Source: Spirochaetota bacterium (lineage in GTDB: Bacteria > Spirochaetota > Spirochaetia > Treponematales > UBA12059). From it: DNA of 64,000 bases. Where the stretch lies: NCBI GenBank assembly GCA_029547205.1, contig JAKPPT010000122.1, positions 62,001-126,000 of the forward strand, written 5' to 3'. Within the stretch, counting starts at the first letter, position 1. Each line of letters begins with the position of its first letter. The position numbers and the translations under genes are program-made. This document shows, in pieces, positions 54,784 through 63,938 of this stretch. The notes beneath the pieces were generated by a model. It did not search any database. It was not told where the DNA came from and was given only the letters and a program-made list of their open reading frames with translations.

Positions 54784-55638
54784 ATGAAAACTAATTTTCA
54801 CACACATTCTACCTTTTGTGATGGTACATGCAGTATTTTGACCATGGCTCAAACAGCACGTGATCATCGATTCAGCATGCTCGGATTTAGCGGGCATGCT
54901 CCGCTTCCATTTCCTACTGATTGGAATATGAAACAGGAAGATATCCCCCGCTACTACACAGCAATACAGGAAGCACGCGAGTTAATTGGACAGGATCTTA
55001 CTCTTGTTACCGGATTAGAAATCGATTATATCGAAGGAATGCTTGGCCCCCAAACAGTGACGTACCCTGAAATTACATACAGCATAGGTTCTGTTCACTA
55101 TATCAACCCCAAAAACAGTAAACAGCACACAGATCTTTTTGCTGTCGATGAAAAACAGGATGATTTTGATCGTCACATTCAAACGTATTGCAATGGAGAT
55201 TACGAACAGGCTGTAAGTTTATATTACAAATCGTTGTATGCTATGATTAGTGCAGGTGGATTTACCATTCTGGGCCATCTTGATTTAATAAAAAAGAACA
55301 ATCCAAGACAATCTCGTTTTAGTGAAACTTCTTCATTCTATAAAGATGCTGTCATGCATGTTGTAGATGCATTACAGGGCACTAATATTGTAGTTGAAAT
55401 AAATACTGGAGGACTTGCTCGGGGAAAAACACAGGAAGTTTACCCTGCACACTGGATACTCAAAGAACTCCATGAAAGAAACGTTCCAATCTGCCTCAAT
55501 GCCGATGCTCACGCGCCGGAACATTTATATGCTTACTATGATCATGCGCTTAGAGCTGCTCTGGAAGCAGGTTATACGAAACAGGTTGTACCCAGTATGC
55601 ATGGACTCATAACTGTATCGCTCACTGATTCTCAGTAA
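54784..55638 (+). CDS. hisK: PHP-domain histidinol-phosphatase-like protein
   Basis: 284 residues with the PHP metal motifs: NFHTHSTFCDGT at the N-terminus, GFSGHAPLP, TGLEIDYIEG, GSVHYINPK, GHLDLIKK and CLNADAHAPEHL. This pattern fits HisK/HisJ-type histidinol phosphatases. No other histidine gene is in the window, and many host-associated treponemes lack the pathway, so the substrate may differ. AAGG precedes the ATG, and TGCTAGAAT upstream looks like an extended -10 box. Confidence 0.85.
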   Translation: MKTNFHTHSTFCDGTCSILTMAQTARDHRFSMLGFSGHAPLPFPTDWNMKQEDIPRYYTAIQEARELIGQDLTLVTGLEIDYIEGMLGPQTVTYPEITYSIGSVHYINPKNSKQHTDLFAVDEKQDDFDRHIQTYCNGDYEQAVSLYYKSLYAMISAGGFTILGHLDLIKKNNPRQSRFSETSSFYKDAVMHVVDALQGTNIVVEINTGGLARGKTQEVYPAHWILKELHERNVPICLNADAHAPEHLYAYYDHALRAALEAGYTKQVVPSMHGLITVSLTDSQ

Positions 55639-55671
55639 GTAATTTCTCTTTATTTTTATAACACTCACAAC

Positions 55672-56028
55672 CTATCGGTTTTTTCTTTCATCAACTCGCT
55701 GACAATCGATACAGAGTACAGCATACGGTAATGCTTCAAGACGTTCGTGTGGTATTTTTTTACCGCATTTTACACAAGAACCGTATCTGTTCTGCTCAAT
55801 TCTTATGAGTGCATTATCAATAGCTTTGAGACGTTTCATATCCTGAATACCCAGAACATCGAGCATTCTTCGATCTGTATCATCAGAAGCTTCATCTGCT
55901 TGATCGCGTGGTTCAAGTTCTTCAAATAAGGAACGAAATTCTTCATCACTTGCTATTAATTTATCCACAATTTCCTGTTTCATTGATAAAAGTAGTTCTT
56001 TCATTTTTTGAATAAATGCTGCTTCCAT
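55672..56028 (-). CDS. dksA: DksA/TraR-family zinc-finger regulator
   Basis: About 118 residues: a coiled coil (FIQKMKELLLSMKQEIVDKL, then ELEPRDQADEASDDTDRRMLD with the Asp-rich tip), followed by a C4 zinc finger CVKCGKKIPHERLEALPYAVLCIDC. DksA acts in the RNA polymerase secondary channel with ppGpp. AAGGAGG lies 6 nt before the ATG at 56028. It diverges from infA. Confidence 0.92.
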   Translation of the reverse strand: MEAAFIQKMKELLLSMKQEIVDKLIASDEEFRSLFEELEPRDQADEASDDTDRRMLDVLGIQDMKRLKAIDNALIRIEQNRYGSCVKCGKKIPHERLEALPYAVLCIDCQRVDERKNR

Positions 56029-56071
56029 TACAAGCCTCCTTTTTTCTCTCAATACTATAATACGGCTGCAT

Positions 56072-56100
56072 ACTATTTACTATTATAAGGGTTATGTCAA
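56072..56100 (-). promoter_or_regulatory. Promoter of dksA
   Basis: TTGACA (56095-56100), 17-nt spacer, AATAGT (56072-56077) on the minus strand. Confidence 0.5.
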
Positions 56101-56115
56101 GTCTTTTTATAGTTG

Positions 56116-56144
56116 TTGACATAATTATGCATAGTGCATAGTAT
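56116..56144 (+). promoter_or_regulatory. Promoter of infA
   Basis: TTGACA (56116-56121), 17-nt spacer, TAGTAT (56139-56144). With the dksA -35 it forms the perfect inverted repeat TTATGTCAA (56092-56100)/TTGACATAA (56116-56124). Confidence 0.65.
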
Positions 56145-56174
56145 ATATCTATAAAATATTATAAAGCAAAAGGT

Positions 56175-56204
56175 TACTGCCCATAGATGCGTAGAGAGGC
56201 AGTA
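56175..56204 (+). other. infA leader hairpin
   Basis: TACTGCC (56175-56181) and GGCAGTA (56198-56204) form a 7-bp stem with a 16-nt loop, ending 23 nt before the infA start. A 5' leader element of unknown role. Confidence 0.45.
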
Positions 56205-56227
56205 CATATGAATAATCTGGGGGTCTT

Positions 56228-56446
56228 GTGGCAAAAGAAGAGGCTATTGAGGTCGAAGGAACAGTAAAAGAGGCTTTGCCTAATACTATGTTCCGGGTTG
56301 AATTGCAAAACGGGCATGTTATTCTTGCTCATCTTTCAGGAAAAATGCGTAAGCACTATATACGCATAGTGCCGGGTGATGTTGTTAAAGTAGCACTTTC
56401 ACCCTATGATCTTTCCCGTGGCAGGATTATCTTTCGGGAACGATAA
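56228..56446 (+). CDS. infA: Translation initiation factor IF-1
   Basis: The 72-residue OB-fold factor that binds the ribosomal A site during initiation. The sequence [44 protein letters not shown] and [19 protein letters not shown] is canonical full length. The start codon is GTG, with GGGGG 4-5 nt upstream. Confidence 0.98.
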   Translation: MAKEEAIEVEGTVKEALPNTMFRVELQNGHVILAHLSGKMRKHYIRIVPGDVVKVALSPYDLSRGRIIFRER

Positions 56447-56478
56447 TCCCTTTCTCTTATACAGTAAAAACTTATTTA

Positions 56479-56925
56479 TTACTGCTTAATAAATACAATT
56501 ACAGCACCTGAGCCTCCCAAATGCTGTGGCGCCTGCATTGTTCTCCCGGCTTGAGGACATGATTCAAGCCAATTCTTTACAAATTTTGCTAGCACTGCAC
56601 CTGTTTTAGAGTGATTTCCTTTCCCGTGAATAATGCAGACTTTACACCAATTCCGTGAAACTGCTTTTGCAAAAAATTGATCGAGCAGTAATTCTGCTTC
56701 ATGTATGGTACAGCCATGTAAATCCAAACTTTCGTCAATGGGAATACGCTCCAGCTCTTTTCTGCTCATTCCTTTTTGATGCTGTACTTTATCGTTTACT
56801 TCGCTATCTTTATCAATTATCGCATGTGATTCTAACCATGTTTCCTGCATCTTTCGCGTGGAATCGTCAGTGTTTTTTGAATGCTTTCCCCGCTCCCATG
56901 CTTCGAATATTTCTTTAAAGCTCAT
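56479..56925 (-). CDS. Smr-domain protein
   Basis: 148 residues. A charged N-terminal region of about 65 residues is followed by a stand-alone Smr domain: SLDLHGCTIHEAELLLDQF (the LDLHG motif), CIIHGKGNHSKTGAVL (the HGKG motif) and a C-terminal SGAVIVFIK. Smr domains nick DNA or cleave RNA in known members. It is convergent with infA. Confidence 0.92.
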   Translation of the reverse strand: MSFKEIFEAWERGKHSKNTDDSTRKMQETWLESHAIIDKDSEVNDKVQHQKGMSRKELERIPIDESLDLHGCTIHEAELLLDQFFAKAVSRNWCKVCIIHGKGNHSKTGAVLAKFVKNWLESCPQAGRTMQAPQHLGGSGAVIVFIKQ

Positions 56926-57000
56926 AGTTTCTGGTTTTCTCTCCTATTTCCAAAGACTATTCGTATAAGCAACCTTGTATTATTATATACCAGCATTCAA

Positions 57001-58671
57001 TTACTTTACCCTATACACAAGTGCTGCTGCTGGTACCCATCCTTGTTTTCCTTCAAATTCAATATAGTTCCATGCATGTGATGCGCTTAGTATTTTCACA
57101 ATAGAACCCGTACTGCACATTGCTATTGTAGTTGCTGTTCTATCAGGAACCTTATATACAGGTGTAGCATCAGTAATACCATAATGAGGGATTCGTTCAT
57201 AGATTGCCAGTCCTAAAAGCACAGCTAAAATTGATATGCTGCTGATTAGCACTATTGTAAAAAAAATTGATTTTCTATTTCTCTGTTTTTGAAGTTTTAT
57301 AACAAGAAGAAGAGTAATACCACATATACAAAGAAGTACTAAAAAATACTGAGGAGCAGGCATTGTAAAAAAGAGTGATTGATAGATTGTTGGATATGTT
57401 ACCTGTAATAGTATAGGAATACCATGTTTCTGTGCTTCCATTATTTGATACGATGCATATGCTTTATCTTGAATAACTAATGCAAAAGCAATACGTGCTG
57501 CATAACTCCTTGACCACCATCCATACTGCTCACTTTTTAAGCGAGTGAGTTCTTTAATACACTCACTGTTATCTGTGTTCATTATTTCACACAACAGGCG
57601 TTGTTCTTTTGTTAATAAGTTTTGCAGATCCGCTGATTCTTGTATATCTTCCTCTACACTAATCGCAATTTCTTTTCCACTTATTAGCTGCTGTTTGCCT
57701 GTTTTTAGATTAAATACAACAATTGGATCTGTTACTATTGTATATCTTCCGATTCCAGTAAGAATGACTGTTCCCGATCCTTCCTGCATTGACAATAGTG
57801 TATTTTGCACAATTGAATATTGTGTTCGTAAAGGGATTTCTAAATGTTCTTTGTATTCATTTGTTCCAACTATATGTATTGATTTTGTTTGTGAACTTAC
57901 TGGTATTCCAGTAGCATGTATCTCTAAATCAAATACAACTGGTTCATTACTTGAATATATCGATTTCTTTGTATGCACTGTATAGTGCATTGTATTATCC
58001 TTAGTTACCCAATCAGTTCCTGGAGGTATATCTATTGTTACAATAGTGAACGGCTCTGTTTTAATTAAAAACTGTACAGCACCATTTGTATTTTCATCAG
58101 TAATTTTTAATTGAAAATCTGGCAGCATACATGATGATCGTGCAATTACTAGATATTTATTCGAGTCTATATACATGGCCTCACAGTATTTATTAATTTT
58201 ATTTGCTAATTCTTTATATACATTTTCATTAAGATTTATAGGAACAGTTAACTCAAGTATAAATGGTTCATATTGATAAACTTTTTTAGGCCCATTCCAG
58301 ATACCATTAATGGTAATAACACCTTCGACTATGAACGCTGCTCCAATGTCAAATGTATGAAGTATGCTGCCACTCTTAAGTACTACATTTTTTAAATAGT
58401 GTTTCCCTGCTTGAGTAGGTTTGAGTTTGACAGTAAAAAACAATCCATCTTTTTGAGGGACTATCGTATATTCACTAATTGTTATTCCATCAGTTACATT
58501 GAATGAAACCGAATCAATTGTTTTTATATTTGTCGCAAGCAGAAATGTAATTGTTACCGGTGTTTCTACTGTTATCTTTGAAGGCGAAACTGTATATACC
58601 GTTTCTGCATTAGAAATATTGTAAATACATATATAAATTAAAATTATATAATATCTAAGTCTACATTTCAT
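57001..58671 (-). CDS. BatD-like exported protein with C-terminal SH3 domain
   Basis: 556 residues. A signal peptide (IILIYICIYNISNA) precedes two or three Ig-like beta domains typical of BatD (VYTVSPSKITVETPVTITFLL; GNEPVVFDLEIHATGIPV-like segment). A membrane segment (about 430-450) and a second short one (about 465-485) follow, then an SH3-like domain (about 495-556: VYKVPDRTATTIAMCSTGSIVKIL, WNYIEFEGKQGWVPAAALV). It is the last gene of the operon. Confidence 0.8.
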   Translation of the reverse strand: MKCRLRYYIILIYICIYNISNAETVYTVSPSKITVETPVTITFLLATNIKTIDSVSFNVTDGITISEYTIVPQKDGLFFTVKLKPTQAGKHYLKNVVLKSGSILHTFDIGAAFIVEGVITINGIWNGPKKVYQYEPFILELTVPINLNENVYKELANKINKYCEAMYIDSNKYLVIARSSCMLPDFQLKITDENTNGAVQFLIKTEPFTIVTIDIPPGTDWVTKDNTMHYTVHTKKSIYSSNEPVVFDLEIHATGIPVSSQTKSIHIVGTNEYKEHLEIPLRTQYSIVQNTLLSMQEGSGTVILTGIGRYTIVTDPIVVFNLKTGKQQLISGKEIAISVEEDIQESADLQNLLTKEQRLLCEIMNTDNSECIKELTRLKSEQYGWWSRSYAARIAFALVIQDKAYASYQIMEAQKHGIPILLQVTYPTIYQSLFFTMPAPQYFLVLLCICGITLLLVIKLQKQRNRKSIFFTIVLISSISILAVLLGLAIYERIPHYGITDATPVYKVPDRTATTIAMCSTGSIVKILSASHAWNYIEFEGKQGWVPAAALVYRVK

Positions 58672-58673
58672 AA

Positions 58674-59234
58674 CTAATGGTCCAAAAATTCATTAGAATT
58701 GGCCTGTGTACCTGGAAATAAAATACCATAGGGTACAGGTGTAAAAATCAGAGCATCTGTTTTCACTTCAGGTTGTCCAAATACCGCAGACATCTCTGTA
58801 ACAGCTGTAATCCCTAAACCCGGATCGAGTCCGGCTAAAACACATTGATACAACATCTGTACATCCTTATCATTTGTTACCATGAGTGCTTCGCGCAAGA
58901 GCTCTGCTGCCTCTGAATATTGTTTTTTTTCATATAAAATATAAGCAGCATTATAGAGTGAAGCTATACGAACTGTATCAGGATTTTTTTTAGTAATAAT
59001 TTTTTTATATACGTTTAGTGCAGCCTGATACTCTCCCAGTTCTGTATACAGAACAGCACAGTTATATGCAATCATTGGATTTTCCATATCTTCATCAATC
59101 GAATGATACAATGCAATTGCTTTTTGATAATTGCCCTGTTTCCCAGCCTGTTCAGCTTGATAGAGCGTAAGATCATGACATATGCAGGATATACAAAAAA
59201 AGGGATATATAAAATAGATCAATCCTTTCCACAT
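58674..59234 (-). CDS. TPR protein of the Bat operon (BatC/BatE-like)
   Basis: 186 residues. A short hydrophobic N-terminus with cysteines (FIYPFFCISCICH) is a signal or lipoprotein signal. Three TPR-like units follow (AEQAGKQGNYQKAIALYHSI, LYTELGEYQAALNVYKKII, LYEKKQYSEAAELLREAL). Position between BatB and BatD matches the TPR genes in Bat operons. The start overlaps the BatB stop by 16 bp with GGAG upstream. Confidence 0.8.
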   Translation of the reverse strand: MWKGLIYFIYPFFCISCICHDLTLYQAEQAGKQGNYQKAIALYHSIDEDMENPMIAYNCAVLYTELGEYQAALNVYKKIITKKNPDTVRIASLYNAAYILYEKKQYSEAAELLREALMVTNDKDVQMLYQCVLAGLDPGLGITAVTEMSAVFGQPEVKTDALIFTPVPYGILFPGTQANSNEFLDH

Positions 59235-60193
59235 AAAAACTCCATGTAGTGTTTATGTAATAGCAAATAACTACTATACGATATGGCAAGTAAACAATAT
59301 GATATTAGAGCGATAAATTGTTTAAGCTGTAATGGTTTTTCGCGAGTAACAGCAAGCCCCTGCGCTTTTTTTAATGATAGTATTTCTTTTAAGAGTTTAT
59401 CAAAGCTATCGGAATCTTCAAAATCGCAATAGTGTGCATGACCTTTTTTTACCCAGAGCAATAATTGTTGACGATTCCTTCTTAGTTGTATTGGTTTTCC
59501 TGTGTTATCTCTTATTATATTTCCATCACTATTAGTAATAACCGATGGGCTTTCTGATCCAAAACCGACAATGTAAGTTTCTATTCCCAATGTATACAAT
59601 TCAATCAACTCCCTATCTGCAGAACTGCTATTGCCATCGGTACAGATTATAAGTACTGCACTTTCAGGTTCATGGACCGCTGATTTTGCCAAAGCAAGCG
59701 CATCAGCTAAAGCAGAACCAGCTCCCGAAATTGATGCAGGTTGCACCCATGTAAGAGCATCAATAATGTATCCTGTTTCCTGCACCGCAGGAACAAGCAC
59801 TACAGCTTTACCTTTGAATGCAATGAGCGAATAAAAACAATCTGTATTTTGCTTAGATTCTTGCAGCAAAAGCAAGCGAGTAATATATTCTTTTGCATCA
59901 TCCAACGCTGTTGTTTTAGATCCCTTCATCGTCATGGAATTTGAGACATCCAGTACAAATACTATAGATGTATTGCGAATAACAGTCGTTTTTTTATATG
60001 CAGGAACAATCGGTTCTGTCATACCTATAACAAGCAGCACCAGACCAAGCAAACCACAGATAATCATACTCTGCAAGTATGCTCCGGTAATGCTAAATAG
60101 CCTTACTGCATTAATATTTTTTTTATACCTATTCATTATCAATATATATGGTATTACAATAATGAGCATATAGAGATTATTGGGATACATCAT
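59219..60193 (-). CDS. batB: BatB-like VWA membrane protein
   Basis: 324 residues: two N-terminal membrane segments, a von Willebrand A domain and a C-terminal membrane segment. The MIDAS metal site starts with FVLDVSNSMTMKG (DxSxS pattern), with ALADALALAK and IICTDGNSSSADRE later. The start at 60193 overlaps the BatA stop by 4 bp (ATGA) with GGAGG 6 nt upstream; the frame is open to 60229 but that codon lacks a ribosome site. Confidence 0.9.
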   Translation of the reverse strand: MMYPNNLYMLIIVIPYILIMNRYKKNINAVRLFSITGAYLQSMIICGLLGLVLLVIGMTEPIVPAYKKTTVIRNTSIVFVLDVSNSMTMKGSKTTALDDAKEYITRLLLLQESKQNTDCFYSLIAFKGKAVVLVPAVQETGYIIDALTWVQPASISGAGSALADALALAKSAVHEPESAVLIICTDGNSSSADRELIELYTLGIETYIVGFGSESPSVITNSDGNIIRDNTGKPIQLRRNRQQLLLWVKKGHAHYCDFEDSDSFDKLLKEILSLKKAQGLAVTREKPLQLKQFIALISYCLLAISYSSYLLLHKHYMEFLCGKD

Positions 60194-61152
60194 ATCTTGC
60201 CTCCAATAATCCCGAATACCATAAACCATCCAACAAGGAGCATTCCGACAGCAAAAGGAAGTAGATTTATTTTAATTTCCATACTGGCATCAATAATTTT
60301 ATGCGTTTCCGATCCTTGTGAAAGTGAAATATCTAAAAATTCAGGATTTACAAAAAATGTTATTGACGTAGATTCAAGTGCACTTTTTAATTTTTCTTCA
60401 TTAAATTGAGAGCGATACAAACCTGTAGTTTCTTCTTTTGTAAATGGATCTGTATAGAGAACAGGGATATCACCACCCTTTCCTATTGCAGCAAAATACA
60501 CTGCTGATTGTATCGCAAATGTATCGAATAATGCAGAAAACTGGCTTATGCTCTCATAATCTTCGCCATCTGAAAGTAGCACAATTGCACTTTCATGAAT
60601 ATTTGTTGTAGTGATTTGCACTAATGCACTTTTTAAGGCTGCAAGAATATTGGTGCCATCACCACATATTCCAGGTTGTATTGCGTGTAATCGTTCGAGA
60701 AAAATATCAGTCTGCGGTGTTGGTGGACAAACAAGCAGTGCATCTTTGCCAAAAGCAATAAGTGCATGGAGAGCATTGCTGCTTTTAGCAGATTGTTCTA
60801 TGAGCGTTACTGCTTTAGTAAATCTGGTAGGGCTAATATCAGAAGCAGACATGCTCGGCGAAGCATCTAGAATATAGAGAATCATATTATTTGTGTTAAT
60901 TTTTTTTGCATTCGATACAAATTTAACAGGATCAAGTGCCGAAATACCTATAAGCAGCCAGCCTAGTACCATTAATACACAACCGATACAGTAAATTGCG
61001 TTTATATAAATTGGTGGATTTTTAAATTTCTTACCATTGTATATTTCAAAAGAAATCCTATACCGTTTTCCATATTTTAAAAACATAGTTATTTGAACAG
61101 CCACAACAAGTAAAACTATAACACCAAACTCAGGATTATTAAAAACAATCAT
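60190..61152 (-). CDS. batA: BatA-like VWA membrane protein
   Basis: 320 residues with N-terminal membrane segments (IVLLVVAVQITMFLKYG; IYCIGCVLMVLGWLLIGISAL), a VWA domain and a C-terminal membrane segment. MIDAS residues: YILDASPSMSASD, DGTNILAALKSAL and LLSDGEDYESI. BatA and BatB probably form an envelope complex whose assembly depends on the MoxR ATPase. 4-bp overlaps link it to both neighbours. Confidence 0.9.
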   Translation of the reverse strand: MIVFNNPEFGVIVLLVVAVQITMFLKYGKRYRISFEIYNGKKFKNPPIYINAIYCIGCVLMVLGWLLIGISALDPVKFVSNAKKINTNNMILYILDASPSMSASDISPTRFTKAVTLIEQSAKSSNALHALIAFGKDALLVCPPTPQTDIFLERLHAIQPGICGDGTNILAALKSALVQITTTNIHESAIVLLSDGEDYESISQFSALFDTFAIQSAVYFAAIGKGGDIPVLYTDPFTKEETTGLYRSQFNEEKLKSALESTSITFFVNPEFLDISLSQGSETHKIIDASMEIKINLLPFAVGMLLVGWFMVFGIIGGKI

Positions 61153-62003
61153 GATTGATCCATGCCCTTCAAAACATTTTCTGCAAAAAGTGCAGGTAAT
61201 GTCTTTGCTCTATTGCAACAGGCTATATAGTTTTCGTTACTGTTTTGCCAGCGAGCATTTTCTATTATTTTTAATATATCAACAATAGCCACTTTAAGTG
61301 GTTCCGGAATTTTTTTATACATTGCTATTTCCGAAGCAGTTAAACTTTGAGCATGGATATAATCGATATAATCTTTATAAAGTTCATGACGCACTAAAGC
61401 GCAGGTAATGCTATCACAATACTGACGAATACAATAATCGAGCTCTTTCCAATTATTTTTTTTCTCCAGCACAGTTAATTTTTTTAACAGACGATATTGT
61501 TCAAGGAAAATAGCTACATACAGTTTTATTGAAGCAATTATTATTCTTCGCTTAAATATTAAAAAGCCAATTATTGCGATTATCACAAAAAGCATAATTG
61601 CATAAATAAGCAGCCGTATATAAAGACCATCATATGGAATATTTTTTTTACGTGGTGGAACATAGAGACTCTTTTTATCTATTGATGTATAAATTGTTTT
61701 CGAAGGTATCACATCATTATTTACCCGAATAGTGGGTATTGTATTAGTGCCACTAAACCAGGGAATACATTCTACCTGCCAATAAAAACCTGTATCTTTT
61801 TTAATGAGCCTTACCGCACGAATATAGCAGACCTGTGATAATTCGCTATTCTTATCAATATCAGTTTTCCAGGAAACAGATTGTGTATCTTTACTGTTTG
61901 CTGGATATTCAAAAAATGCAGCTTTACCAGGGACATATGTATCGTCTGTAAATCCCTGTATTGTGAAAAGTAGTACTACAATTATAAACACAACTCTTTT
62001 CAT
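61149..62003 (-). CDS. Exported membrane protein of the Bat operon (DUF4381-like position)
   Basis: 284 residues. A signal peptide (FIIVVLLFTIQGFTD) is followed by an extracytoplasmic region of about 125 residues, a membrane segment (LLIYAIMLFVIIAIIGFLIF) and a cytoplasmic helical tail (EKKNNWKELDYCIRQYC). The position between DUF58 and BatA matches DUF4381-type genes, but the sequence link is not certain. 4-bp overlaps on both sides. Confidence 0.75.
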   Translation of the reverse strand: MKRVVFIIVVLLFTIQGFTDDTYVPGKAAFFEYPANSKDTQSVSWKTDIDKNSELSQVCYIRAVRLIKKDTGFYWQVECIPWFSGTNTIPTIRVNNDVIPSKTIYTSIDKKSLYVPPRKKNIPYDGLYIRLLIYAIMLFVIIAIIGFLIFKRRIIIASIKLYVAIFLEQYRLLKKLTVLEKKNNWKELDYCIRQYCDSITCALVRHELYKDYIDYIHAQSLTASEIAMYKKIPEPLKVAIVDILKIIENARWQNSNENYIACCNRAKTLPALFAENVLKGMDQS

Positions 62004-62872
62004 ATTAATGTTCGTTGTTTTAAAAAATTTGCTAAACGCATATAAACATCATCATCTTCAAGAAGTTCCAATAAAAATAAGGCATTAAAACTGGCATATA
62101 ATTCTGACTCAATAAAAGACTTTTTTTCTCGGAATGCTTCTTTTGCATATTTCAAACCTGGTATAAGAAGATATGTATTCCCGGATTCAGCGTCCTTTCC
62201 CTGCAGTGCACTACAGGGCAATCTCGAATTATTATGTATAAACCTTATTCCTGCTACTGTATGAAGGGTTTTAAGCATCATAACATATTGTTTGTAACCT
62301 GCAATACAAAAATCACTTAATATAAAAACAAGTGAACCAGGATGCAGTTTTTTGTTAATATAAAAAAGAGCATCGGTAATATTGCTTTGTATGGAAAGAT
62401 CTGGATCTATAGAAAAGAGCAAATTTTCTATTCTGTGGTAATGCATACTTGTTGATTCAGGTTTAATATATATTACATGAGAAGCAGCATCACCTCGTTG
62501 TTTGTAACCAAAAACTGTACAGCCAATCGGAATATGCTGCCACATTGCAGCATAGAGCAGTAAGAGAGCACATTCTTGTATTTTTTCCCACAGTATACGC
62601 GATGCTGTCACCGACGCGGATAAATCGAGAACAAGCATTATTGGGATATTACTGTCTTCTACAAAATCCTTAACATACGGTTTCCCAAATCTTGCTGTTG
62701 CATTCCAATCAATAAAACGAATATCGTCGCCAGGAACATAATCCCGAATGCTTTCAAAGTTTAAACCTCGCATTCTAAATTCACGCTGAAATTTTCCAGT
62801 TTTCATCAAACTGGAAAGGTGTATTGCATTAAAGCGAATTTTTTTTGCTTTTTCGTACAGTGACACATTCAT
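62000..62872 (-). CDS. DUF58-domain protein
   Basis: 290 residues with a complete DUF58 signature, LNFESIRDYVPGDDIRFIDWNATARFGKPYVKDF (about 34-67, cited by position), followed by a VWA-like core beginning MLVLDLSASVTAS. These proteins accompany MoxR ATPases and VWA partners. Cytoplasmic, no signal peptide. Overlaps moxR by 4 bp and the downstream gene by 4 bp. Confidence 0.93.
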   Translation of the reverse strand: MNVSLYEKAKKIRFNAIHLSSLMKTGKFQREFRMRGLNFESIRDYVPGDDIRFIDWNATARFGKPYVKDFVEDSNIPIMLVLDLSASVTASRILWEKIQECALLLLYAAMWQHIPIGCTVFGYKQRGDAASHVIYIKPESTSMHYHRIENLLFSIDPDLSIQSNITDALFYINKKLHPGSLVFILSDFCIAGYKQYVMMLKTLHTVAGIRFIHNNSRLPCSALQGKDAESGNTYLLIPGLKYAKEAFREKKSFIESELYASFNALFLLELLEDDDVYMRLANFLKQRTLI

Positions 62873-63864
62873 GGCAGTGGAACTGATTTTAATGTAAGTG
62901 CAATAATATCGTCAGGTACTATACCCTGAGCTTCTGCCTCATATGAAAGTACGATGCGATGCCTCAATACTGCTGGAGCACAGCGCTTAATGTCATCAGG
63001 ACTTACTGATTGACGACCATCAATGAGCGCATGAGCACGTGCAGCTCTGTGCAATGACAGTACTGCTCTCGGACCAGGACCATACTGAATCCCCCGTACA
63101 ATTTCCTGTTGTACTGTAACAGGAAGGCTCTGATCTCCTTGTTTACGGAGTATACTGACAATTCGAATTATATATTCAAGCAACTCAGAACTAATTGCTA
63201 CTGCATCAAGAATGGTTCTGAGCAAATTCAATTCTTGAGCTTCAATTACTTTTTTGATCTGCGAAACAGGAGTTTGCGTAACCGCACTGTACTGTTTTGC
63301 TATCTCATATTCCTCTTTCTGTGACGGATACTGCATGAGAACCTTCATCATAAACCGGTCAAGCTGCGCTTCTGGCAAACGGAATACACCTTCATGCTCA
63401 AGAGGATTTTGCGTTGCCAATACAAAAAATTGATCAGGAAGTGGATATGTTTCTCCACCAAATGTTACCTGAAGCTCTTCCATGCCTTCGAGCAGTGCTG
63501 ATTGAACTTTTGCAGGCGCTCGATTAATTTCATCAGCCAGGAGCACCTGTGCAAAAATTGGTCCTTTATGTGGAATAAAGCATCCTGTACCCTGTTCAAA
63601 AATCATTGTTCCAGTAATATCACCAGGAAGCAAATCTGGCGTAAATTGAATTCTACTAAATGAAAGCCCTGTACACCCAGCAAATGTTTTTACAGCAAGT
63701 GTCTTGGCAAGTCCAGGAACTCCCTCGATGAGCACATGCCCATGTGCGAGAAATGCCATTATCACCGCATCGATAAGCGCTTCCTGGCCTATTATCACTG
63801 TTTGCATCGCATGTTTTAGTGTTTTGATTATTCTGATACCATCAGACAACTGTTCATTATCCAT
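62869..63864 (-). CDS. moxR: MoxR-family AAA+ ATPase
   Basis: About 331 residues. Walker A GVPGLAKT, Walker B LLADEINRAPAKVQSALLEGMEE, sensor 1 LATQNPLEHEGVF, and the C-terminal lid RAHALIDGRQSVSPDDI. MoxR ATPases act as chaperones for metal or VWA protein maturation. It is the first gene of a seven-gene operon with DUF58, BatA, BatB, TPR and BatD. The ATG at 63864 has AAGGA upstream; the frame is open to 63903. Confidence 0.94.
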   Translation of the reverse strand: MDNEQLSDGIRIIKTLKHAMQTVIIGQEALIDAVIMAFLAHGHVLIEGVPGLAKTLAVKTFAGCTGLSFSRIQFTPDLLPGDITGTMIFEQGTGCFIPHKGPIFAQVLLADEINRAPAKVQSALLEGMEELQVTFGGETYPLPDQFFVLATQNPLEHEGVFRLPEAQLDRFMMKVLMQYPSQKEEYEIAKQYSAVTQTPVSQIKKVIEAQELNLLRTILDAVAISSELLEYIIRIVSILRKQGDQSLPVTVQQEIVRGIQYGPGPRAVLSLHRAARAHALIDGRQSVSPDDIKRCAPAVLRHRIVLSYEAEAQGIVPDDIIALTLKSVPLP

Positions 63865-63938
63865 GCATAGTTCCTTGTAAACACTTTTAATGTATAGTAC
63901 CATGTTATTATAATTATTTCTATTACGGAGTATCCTTT

